Source: Branchiostoma floridae
Taxonomy: Eukaryota > Chordata > Leptocardii > Amphioxiformes > Branchiostomatidae
DNA length: 64,000 nucleotides
Direction of reading: 5' to 3'
Assembly: GCF_000003815.2 (NCBI RefSeq)
Contig: NC_049984.1
Span: forward strand, 14,925,048 to 14,989,047
Notes under the pieces: model-generated
What the model was told of the DNA's origin: nothing
Databases searched by the model: none
What the model saw: the letters and a program-made list of their open reading frames with translations, nothing else
In this document: piece after piece, positions 42,240 to 52,194 of the stretch
Numbering within the stretch: the stretch's first letter is position 1
How the letters are laid out: the number at the start of each line of letters is the position of its first letter
Made by a program: the position numbers and the translations under genes

Positions 42240-43270
42240 AATTATGTGAACAGATTTTATGCACAAAGTATGTGAAGGTTCATTCCCTCTGTTTTACCAG
42301 TTTGCAATAAGGAGTTGAAGAAGAGGCACATTAAGAATGCTCCTATTTCTGATACAACCAATGTTGAAACCAAGATGAGTAATGAAATATTTGTTTTCAT
42401 AAACGCATAAATATTCTTTGAAATTTGCTTTTATATATTTTCGTTTCTACTTTTATAAATTAAAAGAAAAATTGCAATTAGACAAGGCAAACTGGAAGTG
42501 AGGAAACTTAAATAACTATATCACCATACTTAAAAAAGGTACAGTAATACTATTGTTTAATGAATGAGGTTTATGGTTAACACTTGTTTCTGGTGTTTTT
42601 GCTTTGATTTAGTAGTTTGATATGTGTTTTTCTGTGATATCCGTAGCTGACATGCTATCCTTTTCCTGTAATGTTTTTTTTGTTTATCAAAAATGAATAA
42701 AAAAACATTAAAAGAGATGAATAGTGAGGAAGAACAGGTAGTGAAATACATGGATTGGCCCGCGACAAATCAGGGAAGCTCATTAATATTCGTAAGTAAG
42801 ACACCATAATGAGTAATGTGTTTTTCCAGACACTGGTGGTACCAGCAACTGTACCAATAGCTCCGCCAACAGCTCCACCACTAGAGCTAGAACCACCTTG
42901 AGGCCAGCAAAACGTTGCTAACACAACGGTCACTGTTTAGATAATCTCAAGCTGTCTTAGACAACACGGTTGTAGAGGCATTCCACAAAAGAAGCCAGTG
43001 TTTAAGTTTAACTCACTGCTCAGACTGTATCTGTACAAACGTCTGGTTCACGGCTTGGCTATGTCACTCTTCAAGACACTTTTCGATGTGGAGGCATTAG
43101 AAAGACATGATTCATCAACTAGGAAAGATTAATATTAATAACCACAAAGATTGCTACTAACAATGTTGCAAAGCTGTATTCTAGTGTGTGACAGCAGTTG
43201 AAGGTTTCTTTTCCAAACGACACACTTTGTAAAGATTTCCTCAAGTACACAGAAGGTTGGGTCAATGAGG
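42240..43270. other. No supported gene
   Basis: AT-rich with A/T runs. A minus-strand Ser/Gly/Ala-rich peptide at 42830-42920 (GGSSSSGGAVGGAIGTVAGT) could be an exon fragment but has no family. Confidence 0.3.
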
Positions 43271-43279
43271 TAAACCGAA

Positions 43280-43913
43280 GTGTTGTGTCCTATACAGTTT
43301 TCATTTATTATGTTATGTCATTGCTTATATGCAGCACGATGTGCTCCTCATGGCAGTTGGATGAACCCTGCAGAAAGGACCATGTCTTTGCTAAATCTAA
43401 TCCTGTGGAATGTTGCATTAGAGAGTGGAAGCATGTCAAAAGACTTAGAGAAACTCATCAGTGGAAAGAATGACCTCAGAAGTGTACGTCAAGCAGCATA
43501 AAGACCTGAAAGACGAGTTCAAGACAGCAATGCAACCAGTCAAACAGATCATCAGCGAGAGTTTCAGTAGGATGCGACTAAAAGATGATAAGGTGAAGAC
43601 TTTTCCAGCTGATTCGGATGAAGACATTCAAGACATCGTGTGTTTTTTGAGTTTCATTGATGAGGGAAGTGATGCTATTTATTTATCCATTTCATCTATT
43701 ATCACAATGACTTCCAGGGATGTGGCTAGAAGCCAGTAGCTCACATGCTTCTTGGAAACACACAGCAAGCAGACGCATTACACGTTTCAGCTGAAGAAGC
43801 GTATATCAGCTAACTGCATCCTCTGCGTATTGGACCTCACGCGTCTGCCGCCACGTGTCTTTGATACGTTGAGCTTTCTCCCTGACCCAATGCTGGGAAG
43901 CACTACCTTTTAG
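43280..43913 (+). pseudogene. C-terminal part of a large uncharacterised transposase-like protein
   Basis: Three frames in sequence: CAPHGSWMNPAERTMSLLNL then MSKDLEKLISGKNDLRSVRQ; KDEFKTAMQPVKQIISESFS then RMRLKDDKVKTF; and from 43776 HYTFQLKKRISANCILCVLD then LPPRVFDTLSFLPDPM and TAG. From memory, proteins with (T/A)-A-P-x-x-S-x-x-N-P-x-E-R-x-M-S-x-x-N-(L/I) followed by Y-x-F-x-(I/L)-K-K-C and L-P-P-x-V-F-x-x-x-x-F-L-P-D-P are frequent in corals, fish and amphioxus as DDE transposase-like proteins of unsettled superfamily. The N-P-x-E-R would hold the catalytic glutamate. Confidence 0.55.
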
Positions 43914-44298
43914 TATTATTTCTATGTTCAGTAATAAGTATGAAAGTTTGGAAAGCTGACAAAACCACCACAGACAAATGTCAAGAGTCTTAAGTGGGGA
44001 ATTACCAATGAGTCATTGGCCAGAACTGCCTACCTCGACAGAAAAAAATGACCATAAAGGAGACATGACTCATTGTACATGTACATTCTCCAAAATCTTA
44101 TCTCCGAGCCAGTCCGTATGACGTGTCCTGTCCCGGAAACAGATACATTAAGTATCGGATGGGCGTCTTGGGCATACCTCAGGTCAACTCAGAAAGGGCA
44201 CTTTCACTAATTCCTTTGGTGGGATGTTGTGATCAACCGATAATGGATCTGATAGACAGTGTGGTGGAATAGAGACCATCTTCGATGCAAAATATGTA

Positions 44299-44476
44299 CA
44301 GTCAAACCTGTCTATAGCGGCCACTCAAGGGACCGGACAAATTTGGCCACTATAGACAGGTGGCCTCTGTATAGAGGTGGCAACTTGTAGATAAAATACC
44401 CAAGGGACCGACAAAAAGTGGCCACTATGGACAGGTGGCCCCTCTGTAGAGGTGGCCCCTAATACAGGTTTGACTG
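44299..44476. mobile_element. Mariner/pogo-type MITE, 178 bp
   Basis: Ends CAGTCAAACCTGT and ACAGGTTTGACTG form a perfect 13-bp terminal inverted repeat. Flanking TA on both sides (44297-44298 and 44477-44478) is the target-site duplication. The interior is a near duplication: two blocks with AAGGGACCG, TGGCCACTAT(A/G)GACAGGTGGCC and GTAGAGGTGGC. Non-coding. Confidence 0.9.
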
Positions 44477-44537
44477 TATATGACAATATTGAATCCATGC
44501 ACACAGAAGAGAGTCATTGCAGATATTGTAAGGCTCT

Positions 44538-45303
44538 GATGACAATTTATATACAGACACCATGATTAGTATATCAACAGGAATTTGTCAGTAATACTAA
44601 GCTTGAAACCATCCAAGTAGGAGAACTGTCATGTTTTGAAACATTCCGACAGTTCTTCAAGAACGAAAGGGAAGTGTATAGGCTGGGTATTTTATGGCAA
44701 TTCAGATACAGACACCATGATCGAGTATATCGGCAGGAATTTGTACAAACTAAGGTTTGTACAGAGCAGGAACAGGAAGAACTGCAGTTGTATAATCTAG
44801 CAGTAGCAGCTGTTGTTTTAAGGTTCCGAGTTGCAACGTGGATAAACAGCAGGCAGCAACAAGCTAATGGTCAGCTGCACTTTCACACATACGCCATCTG
44901 GCTTGGATACATATTCTAAAAAAAGTTAATAATACTCTTCTTATGTATGTTCAGTTCGCTACAAGTACTGGTAGTTCTCTAATTAACATGTAAACGAGGT
45001 ATGGCCCTAAACCCATGTTATTGTATGAAAGCATGGTGCAATTGTTTATCAGCTGTGAACGGGGTCATACACACTGTTTTATGTGATACCCATACACTAA
45101 AGCCCAGGCCATACTTGGCAGCAGGATAGGTAAGAAAAAGTGTTAGCTTGAAACTATCCAAACAGGGAAGCTGTCGTGTTTTGATACATTCCAACAATTT
45201 TTCAAGGACAAAAGGGAGATGTAAAGGCTTGGTATTTTATGACAATTAAGATATAGGCGCCATGATTGAGTATATCAACAGGAATTTGTCAGTAATACTA
45301 AGA
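44538..45303. repeat. Local direct repeats, X-Y-X then Y-X
   Basis: Segment X (CATGATT(G)AGTATATC(A)ACAGGAATTTG core) occurs at about 44538-44604, 44696-44757 and 45241-45303. Segment Y (CTTGAAAC(C/T)ATCCAA ... TTTTGAAACATTCC-like, ending GGTATTTTATG) occurs at 44601-44695 and 45147-45240. After the last X of each unit both copies continue with GGAACAGGA(A/C)GAACTGCAG. This is a tandem duplication of a coding segment with an extra partial unit. Confidence 0.75.
44582..44919 (+). pseudogene. Unrecognised coding segment inside the local duplication
   Basis: The plus frame reads TIQVGELSCFETFRQFFKNE then REVYRLGILWQFRYRHHDRV and YRQEFV, and ends AIWLGYIF at 44919. The second copy (45147-45500) keeps traces (EQDELQ) but has several stops. 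Protein-like composition and preferential survival of the frame in one copy suggest ancestral coding. Family unknown. Confidence 0.35.
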
Positions 45304-45304
45304 T

Positions 45305-45800
45305 TTGTATTGGGCAGGAACAGGACGAACTGCAGATTGTATCATCGATTGTGTCTGCAAAGGAGAATGTGGCAGACACTTAAGTGCCTCAACTAATGAG
45401 TGCACGGCTGGGAGGCTTTGTACAAAGAAGGTCTTTTCGCATCTCCGTATATATGAACTTGTCAAGACACGATCTACCAGCACAAGGAAAGAAAGGCAGA
45501 AAGACATTCACACTGGGAACACCGTGTACTCCATGCTTTTATGTTATGATTCATCGAAAGAACGTTGGAACGAAGATGTGTTGTCTTCAATAAATCATTG
45601 CAAAGAAATATAATTTTTTTTTTTTAATTCTAAGAATAGTAACAACAGTGATACTTAACAGAACATTTACAGTTCAGCTTTTGCCTTCTGAGCCCCACAT
45701 GTATGTGAAATATTTTTTAGCATTAATACTGTATAAAGTGATGTTTAGTCTGCCATTCTAATGAAACTTCCTGTGCTTTAGGTGCTTAGTCCCCAGCTAT
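45305..45800. other. No supported gene
   Basis: A frame at 45305-45613 overlaps the second duplicate and has no domain. Poly-T and poly-A tracts occur near 45615. Confidence 0.3.
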
Positions 45801-45804
45801 CAAG

Positions 45805-46161
45805 ATGTTGCCCTTCCCCATACCAATGATGTACCAGTGCTGTCCAAGTATGCTGTCTTTGGAAAGTCATGTAAAGCAGCAGTATATTGAGAAAGTATTT
45901 GTTCCAAGTGAGCACTTGGACCCGCAATTTTTGACGCCTGTGGAACAGTCAGACTTGTTCAGCTACCTAGTTCTCCAGACAAGCTATTACATGAATTACA
46001 TGTTTAGCTTCAGCAACAGATCCCAGGCATGTAACGTTTTATGTGCCCAGAATGCGCCCACATCTATTGAAATGTCTTACGGAAGGGTCAACGTGCCATT
46101 GTGCAGACTGTGCTCTTGCAGTAGTTCTAAATTGTATTTCAAAGTTAAGATGCAGTTCTAA
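45805..46161 (+). pseudogene. Fragment resembling SWIM/YqaJ mobile proteins
   Basis: The plus frame reads KQQYIEKVFVPSEHLDPQFL then TPVEQSDLFSYLVLQTSYYM. An L-x-x-x-D-(I/L)-x-x-Y-L-V-L-x-T-S-(F/Y)-Y segment is, from memory, found upstream of a SWIM finger in YqaJ-containing proteins of aquatic animals. The SWIM cysteines and the YqaJ domain are not present here. Tentative. A YqaJ remnant lies at 36.8 kb. Confidence 0.3.
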
Positions 46162-46464
46162 ATTGTTTTCCATTGTGTATATACTACTGTAGCAGCTGCA
46201 GTGAAGACCCTGCACTTCCTAATAGACTGAGTCCACTGCTACCGGTTCCACCACCGAATCCTCTTCAAAACGCTACCAGTAATTCATCATCGGCCAACAC
46301 ATCCTTCGATTTCAACTTTAACATTGGACATTCCAGAAACAGAACACATTTCGCCACTCAAAGCACGAAGCTGATGTTCTCGGGACCAGAAGACCAGAAC
46401 TGGTATCCAGAAACATGCATGGAAAAAAAAAGAAGCCTGACCTTGATACAACAAAGATAGCAAA

Positions 46465-46575
46465 CATTTGCCTCACCTCAGTTGCATTGCACCTGCTATG
46501 GTGTTCATTGAATACCACCTTATGCAAGACAGGCAGATGTCGGAAGCTGGGCATAGAAATACATTGCAAGTCTGA
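46465..46575 (+). pseudogene. Uncharacterised mobile-protein family, copy B
   Basis: Encodes HLPHLSCIAPAMVFIEYHLM then QDRQMSEAGHRNT and a stop. It is aligned over about 27 residues with the minus-strand copy at 19765-20045 (QLPHPSCIAPAMVFVEDHLM), with some 70-75 percent identity counted by eye. Two independent copies on opposite strands 27 kb apart make a repeated protein family certain, though its function is unknown. Confidence 0.5.
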
Positions 46576-46733
46576 GGGACTTGTGGCGTCACAACTCTGC
46601 TGTCTAAATACAGAGAAGAGGGTCTAATGCTACTCAACGTTCTGTTGAGTAGCATTAGTAGAGTCTCTCCGTTCAAGACAGTGGTCCCTTGGAACAGAAT
46701 ATTCGTAGCATTCAACGAACATAACAACAAAAC

Positions 46734-47100
46734 ATGGCACTGGACTTGTGTAGGGGTGAACCTGTATATGTAATCGGCGATGGCATGTGTGACAGTCCAA
46801 GACTCAACGCAAAGTACATGTCATACACACTTATGGAAGAAATGACTGGCCTGATTCTAGTCATGGAACTTATCAAGGTGTCTGAAACAGGAACATCACA
46901 GTCCATGGAGAAGGAAGGCCTTGATCGTTGCCTCACCTTCTTGACGGACCCAGAACTAGAATGACAGGGAGGTCCGTTGCTTTACAACAGACATGCACAG
47001 GGGAGTGGGTGCACTGATGAAAAAGGAGTACAGAGAGATTGACCAACCAGTTCATTATCTTTCACGTCTGCAAAAATCGACACATTATACACTGCATTTA
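46734..47100 (+). pseudogene. DDE-like transposase fragment with GDGMCDSP motif
   Basis: Reads GEPVYVIGDGMCDSPRLNAK then YMSYTLMEEMTGLILVMELI and SETGTSQSMEKEGLDRCLTF, and after a stop TTDMHRGVGALMKKEYREID. Proteins with G-D-x-R-x-D-S-P-G-x-x-A-K-Y ... E-x-x-G-x-S-x-x-M-E-K-x-G-L ... T-D-R-H ... are known to me as a widespread transposase-like family in aquatic animals; the two D blocks (GD and TTD) would be catalytic. The glutamate region is missing. Stop and frame loss after 46964. Confidence 0.6.
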
Positions 47101-47104
47101 CTGT

Positions 47105-48025
47105 CATCTATTGCATTAGTAATACTGCTTGTGATGTTATATGTAAATATTTCAACGTTTAAGCTTCTCATTACAGCCATTTTTCAGTGTACTAATTGAA
47201 CTTTCATATTCCAATATTTTTTTTTCTTCACCACAGAATTCATCATTTAAGTACTGTGTTGATCCGAAGTCACTCATCAGAAAGAACAACATTTGCTACT
47301 TGCAGTGGAACCTTTTTTAACAGCCCAAACCTTATCCATACAACGGAACTTTTTCAGTATTGCTTAATACGATTGCTCATAAATGAGAGCTTCAGCAATC
47401 TATTGGTTTGTCTTCAAACTGAACAGCAACTAGAAGTGATAAAGGACATGGAGGGAGCTACAAACAACAGGAAAAGCTGCTTACAATGTCCTCATTTATG
47501 TGGCTTATTTTCTTCAAACTTTGACCAGTTCAAAGATGACGTAAAAAGCCTCTACCGGGAGGGATTAACCATGCCTCACGAGATCTATGACCACTAAAAC
47601 AGCGCTTAGGACCGATGAACGATGGGTACAATTCAAGTGTTTCGGGAAGAGCTTTACTATGTCTTTGAATACGGACAGAGTAGCTATATTCAAACAGTCC
47701 ATTATTATTCGATTTAATTGCAATTGATTTATTTCTACTTCATTCATTTACAGACCAAAACCACGACAAAGCGGAAAGAGCTGCCAAATAAATGTTGCCA
47801 CCAAAGGAAGGACGCACCAATGCAGAATTAGACTGATTAAGATATCTATTTATTTATTGATCTTTAGGATAGTCCCTTCAGATGTAAATACATAAAGATG
47901 ATGAAGGAAAGGAGGGGCTCCTGAAGAATGTGCTATGAACATGAAAAGTTGGTCAAAATTCCCCCATTCATTTGGTTTAGTTTCCAGGAACTTGAGCTTA
48001 AACGTTTAAGGAATGATACATTACT
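47105..48025. other. No supported gene
   Basis: A 133-codon plus frame at 47196-47597 ends with NFDQFKDDVKSLYREGL but has no family. The rest is AT-rich. Confidence 0.3.
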
Positions 48026-48029
48026 TGTG

Positions 48030-48310
48030 GCCTTGACATCGAGCAAACCAAACTAACTTAACTGGACCAGCCCCCACTGAGCCAGAGGCACAGTCCCCGA
48101 AGTCTGGGTTTCCAAGAGGCTGGACAGTTACAAGGTTACTAAGAACAGACCTGAGTAACTCAGTAAGCTGGATGTCCTGCAATTACCAATAGTTTTGCTC
48201 TGTCTGGATATTTATATCTGGGTGTATGGAAATTACAGCAGCCACTATTTTTCTCATCAAGCGGCTGGTAGTGTTGTCTCAGCATCCTGATGTAGATAGA
48301 GGTGATTTGC
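48030..48310 (+). pseudogene. Transposase-like N-terminal fragment, plus copy
   Basis: One frame reads RGTVPEVWVSKRLDSYKVTK and, after a stop, LSKLDVLQLPIVLLCLDIYI then a segment AATIFLIKRLVVLSQHPDV. The DNA is an inverted, diverged copy of 50880-51205 (shared phrases ACTTGTGGCCTTGACATC, AGAGGCACAGTCCC, GAAGTCTGGGTTTCCA, AGAACAGACCTGA). The family probably belongs with the transposase-like protein at 51.66-52.19 kb. Confidence 0.45.
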
Positions 48311-48778
48311 CACACTTGTAGAGAACACTCCAGACTCAGAGATCACCAGCCCATGTGCCATGCTGTACACAGCTGTGTTGACATGTGAGAAAGAAAATAC
48401 ATTATTTCACAACTTGAGCAGACGTCACCGTAGAACTAGTAACAAATTTTAGGTACAGGTTAAGACAGTTCCTCCGGTACTTATATATATATAATGCACT
48501 AGGGTCCATACATAGTAATAATTCAGTGAACAGAAAGACTAGTTTGAGATTTGAGACTAGCATAACGACCCGACCGTGGTACTTTTTTCTCTCAGTCTCA
48601 CGTTAGGGGCTCCATGCTGGTAACAGAAACGGACTTCCACCCATGAAATTACAAACATTGTCGTCCACGGCCTCTGGGTTCAACACAAAAATCAACAATT
48701 ATCACATCACACCGATACTGACGAGGATTTCGGCCAAAATCTTATTTTCCTTGCAAGTATCCGACCTCACTTCACAAT

Positions 48779-49092
48779 GGGCCGTTCCAAAAAATAAAAA
48801 TAGAGGGGGGGTTGATTACACCCCAATCTGTATACCCCCTAGGTCCAAGAGTCCTAGCTTCCAACCCCCTAAGTCCAACGGTCCTAACGCTAAAACCCCC
48901 TAAGTCCAACGGTCCTAACGCCTCCAACCCCCTAAGTCCAAGAGTCCTAACGCTTCCAACACCCTAAGTCCAAGAGTCCTATCGCTTCAAACCCCCTAAG
49001 TCCAAGAGTCCTAGGGATTTCCATCCCCCTAAGTCCAGAGTCCAGTCCTGTGTAATCAACCCCCCCTCTATTTTTATTTTTTGGAACGGCCC
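48779..49092. mobile_element. Foldback/MITE element with perfect 43-bp inverted arms
   Basis: The left arm (48779-48821, starting GGGCCGTTCC) and the right arm (49050-49092, ending GGAACGGCCC) are exact reverse complements over 43 bases, including a 7-base G/C run. A possible 3-bp AAT target duplication flanks both ends. The 228-bp interior is mostly a minisatellite of about 6-7 units of 31-32 bp (CCCCTAAGTCCAAGAGTCCT core). No coding capacity. Arm perfection points to recent activity or gene conversion between the arms. Confidence 0.9.
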
Positions 49093-49094
49093 AA

Positions 49095-49885
49095 TGGCCG
49101 CCCTGCAATGTGTGACTTCCATACAGCACGGCAGCACTTCTGTATTCGTGCGCGTAAACATCTGGAATGCTGCCGGAGTCCGAATGAAAACTTACGCACA
49201 GTTTACCTCGTCACTAATTACACAAAATAGAACTTAATAGTAAAAACAAACAAAACAGTCAAATGTAACGGCATATTAATCGAACATTTCCTTTCTAGGT
49301 AGGACTATTTTATGTCGGCGCCTGTGTATATTTTATCTGGGGAGGACATACGAAGCGTACGGAGGTTTACTTAGGGTTTTTGGAAACAAAACGTAAAAAA
49401 AAAAACACAAACGAGCCAGGACCTGGTATTCCTTATGTCAAAATTAGAGTAGCGCCATCAGCATCATTTCCCTACTATTCCTCATAAACATTGCTGTGTA
49501 ATGAGTGGGACTAGGAGCTAGTGAGACCTTTTTCTTATCAAACACAAAAGAGCACTTTATAATTGACGTTAGAGTGCGATACGTCGAAAACCCCCAAGTA
49601 AGCCCACCTCTTTGTGAATGCAGCCTCAACCGAATTCCTTCCGTAGACGGAATGTACACAAGCGCCGCCATAAAATAGATCGGCCAAGAAAAATATATTT
49701 CATCAGTATGTCACCACATTGGATAGTTTGCTTGCTCTTGACTATTTTTTCTCAATTTTGACGGGATAAGGCGTACGTAAGCCTTTCATTGAGAGTTTAG
49801 CCGTATTCCAGATGTTGACGCGCACTGATACAAGAGAAGTGCTTCTGTTCCGTGTGAAATTTTCCAGAGCGGCGTGGCCATTGTG
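49095..49885. other. No supported gene
   Basis: Unique-looking sequence without a domain. Confidence 0.3.
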
Positions 49886-49887
49886 AG

Positions 49888-50310
49888 GTGAGGGAGGCAC
49901 TCTGTAAGAACAGCAGTTTTCTCCACTTCCTGTACCACTGCCCTCGCTATGAAAAGGAAAGACAACACATGCTGCTAGAAGTGGAGAATATATATGAGAC
50001 ATACAACACAGCAGAGGACAGCAGAGACACGGACATCACTACGCTTGCTGGAATGAGAGAAGACCTTTCAGAAGGAATCAACAAACAGATGTACATGGCC
50101 TTCTCCCAGTACATTGAGAGTACACACCGTTTCGACGTACTCTCCTAGAAACTCCTCCAGCAATTCTCAAGCACAAGGAACCAAGAGTTAAATACCAAGA
50201 GAGACTATTGACTCAAATGCAAACCATGTGTTACTCAGCACCAAGAGGCCACGTCTAGCGAAATAATAGACGTTAAACGAGGACAACAACAACAACAAAT
50301 TTTATCTTAT
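49888..50310 (+). mobile_element. Non-LTR retrotransposon 3' end, truncated
   Basis: The open frame reads SSFLHFLYHCPRYEKERQHM then LLEVENIYETYN and ends FSQYIESTHRFDVLS at 50148. The H-x-L-x-x-C-P-x-Y motif is the LINE C-terminal zinc motif; its first cysteine pair has been lost at the 5' break. The 3' UTR ends GACGTTAAACGAGGACAACA and a CAA microsatellite (50283-50298), the usual LINE tail. No damage within the remaining frame, so this is a comparatively young, heavily 5'-truncated copy. Confidence 0.7.
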
Positions 50311-50314
50311 TTCC

Positions 50315-50875
50315 GCCTCAAAATAGCTCAGCAGTTATCTTATATTAGTAGTATATCTGACGGTTATTTAGTACGTTGCAGGTTGACGCTTCAAAATTAC
50401 TACTGTTGAGGGTAAAATCATTTTGTTGCGAGGTCCATGGCGGCCGTACGTATTTTGCCATTATTGGAGATGGCGGTGAAATTATGTCGGGACGAGAAAA
50501 ACGATATTTTTTTGCTGAAATACTCCTCAATGCTGGTGTGATGTACTCATTGTGTCGAACATGGAGGCTGTGGGCTACATTTTCGTGTGAATTTCATGAG
50601 TGTAGGTCCGTTTTTGGTACTGACTTCTCGTGTTATAAATAACAAAGGACCGGGGTGGCGTGGTCGGGTCACACGTGTTTTTCATTTTCACAGAGTTACC
50701 ATATTGGTCAGTGCAAGGACAATAGTGACACCAGTACCGAAACCCGTGTATCTGTCCCTAAAATTTGTTGAGGTTCACAGCTCTTTTTTTCGTTCTCGTC
50801 CGCTGAACATGTGCAATAATACAAAAATGTTTTTTTGCCACAGGTCAACCCCAGAGGTGTACAGCTTAGCACGTG
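50315..50875. other. No supported gene
   Basis: Two plus frames (50376-50642 and 50587-50892) overlap without motifs. Confidence 0.3.
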
Positions 50876-50879
50876 GGTC

Positions 50880-51205
50880 TGGTGATCTCTGAAGTGGCAA
50901 ATCACTGAAACAGCATGCTGAGACATCACCTTCCCCACCTTGATGAAAACAATAGCAGCAGCTGCTGCAATTAATTTTCCAAGTTCCATACACCTCAAAA
51001 TACAAGCACAGATCATGCAGAGCGAAACTATTGGCAACGGCAGGACATCCAGCTTACCCTCAACCCTGGGTTGTTAGTCAGGTCTGTTCTTACAGCTGTC
51101 AAGCCTCCTGGAAACCCAGACTTCAGGGACTGTGCCTCTGGTACAGTGGGGGCTTGTTCAGCTAAGGTAGATGGGTTTGCTGGATGTCAAGGCCACAAAT
51201 AATGT
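50880..51205 (-). pseudogene. Transposase-like N-terminal fragment, minus copy
   Basis: One minus frame reads RGTVPEVWVSRRLDSCKNRP then VEGKLDVLPLPIVSLCMICA and a segment KLIAAAAAIVFIKVGKVMSQ then HAVSVI. It is the inverted counterpart of 48030-48310. It lies downstream of the WQDGDS transposase-like segment on the same strand, in the wrong order for a single protein, so it may be a separate copy. Confidence 0.45.
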
Positions 51206-51659
51206 CTCATCCCTTTTGCTCTTGTTCCTATTGTCATGGCAGCCCTAATAGTCATGGCTAAGGTTCCATCCCTTGGTATTTCTATTGTTGGGTGGTCTTC
51301 TTTACTGTATTCTGTATTCTGGGCATGCAAATGCTTAACTTCAACAGGAATTGATTTAATTGCTATACTTATATTTTGAAAAACAACACATAGCAAATTA
51401 AAGGAAACAAGAAAACGTCCAAGAGGAGAAAAGTGCCGCATGGCTTGCACATGCTCTTCCCCATTCAAAATTAACAAATCATAATACAATTTAACAACTC
51501 GTAAAGTAATAAAGGTTGAATGGATATTAAAAGTAGGAATGGAAGGTTAAAAAGGAATGTTCTACAGCAATGCAGTTTACTATTGCCAAATGTTTCATGG
51601 AAGCTTTACAATGTACAAATGTAGGTGGCATGGCCAGGTCACTAGTTGGTATAATAATG

Positions 51660-52190
51660 CCTATTGTCTGCTGGCCAAGTACCTTTCTTCACTATAACAA
51701 CTGATGCCCCAAACCCAACATGGCCGCCGCAGAACATGACCGTTCCATTTGGAAAGTACCTGTCGAAGAACCTTTCACTGAAGCTGTCCCCATCTTGCCA
51801 GTGCACGTGGGCCTTGAAACCTTATCCTTTCAGTTCATGCCAGATTAGTTCAAACCCATAGCCTTCAGCTGCCTTGGCTGTGCCTTCGAACAGCGAGATG
51901 TCTGAGGTGGACAGCAGCTGTAAGGGCATTCTTTTTGTAGTCCACAGCAAGAACTTTAGTGCTCTTGCTGTAATACCCCCTTGTGTGGTACAGCCCGTCC
52001 CCGGAAGTCACTGCTTTCTTCCAGCTGCCAACCACAGATGGATCCATCTCTTTCATGTCCGAGCGGGCCTTTTGGATCTGGGTGTTGAGAATATCGTGGA
52101 TGTGTGGATAGACAAAAAATGTAGTGTATATACACTTAAATATATAGGACTGATGTGGGTCCAGTAAACCCCTATTACTGAACAAAGTTT
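51660..52190 (-). pseudogene. Transposase-like protein with WQDGDS and CGGH motifs
   Basis: One frame reads MKEMDPSVVGSWKKAVTSGD then GLYHTRGYYSKSTKVLAVDY. After a frameshift near 51900 comes LFEGTAKAAEGYGFELIWHE, an in-frame TAA, then FKAHVHWQDGDSFSERFFDR and VMFCGGHVGFGASVV. From memory, S-G-D-G-x-W-x-x-R-G ... E-G-T-(S/A)-K-(S/A)-A-E-G ... W-Q-D-x-D-S-S ... C-G-G-H-V-G-R-A-H is a large uncharacterised family in cnidarians and lower deuterostomes. GD and QD-x-D would fit catalytic acids of a DDE/RNase-H fold. One stop, one frameshift. Confidence 0.6.
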
Positions 52191-52194
52191 GTGG

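Noticed and set aside
49888-50148. Considered a host gene because the ORF is undamaged
   Set aside because: The H-x-L-x-x-C-P-x-Y motif and the CAA-repeat tail identify it as a 5'-truncated LINE end.
48030-51205. Treating the inverted copies as terminal inverted repeats of a 3.2-kb element
   Set aside because: Both copies translate to the same protein-like sequence, and similarity is diverged and internal rather than terminal, so they are better explained as two copies of a coding family.
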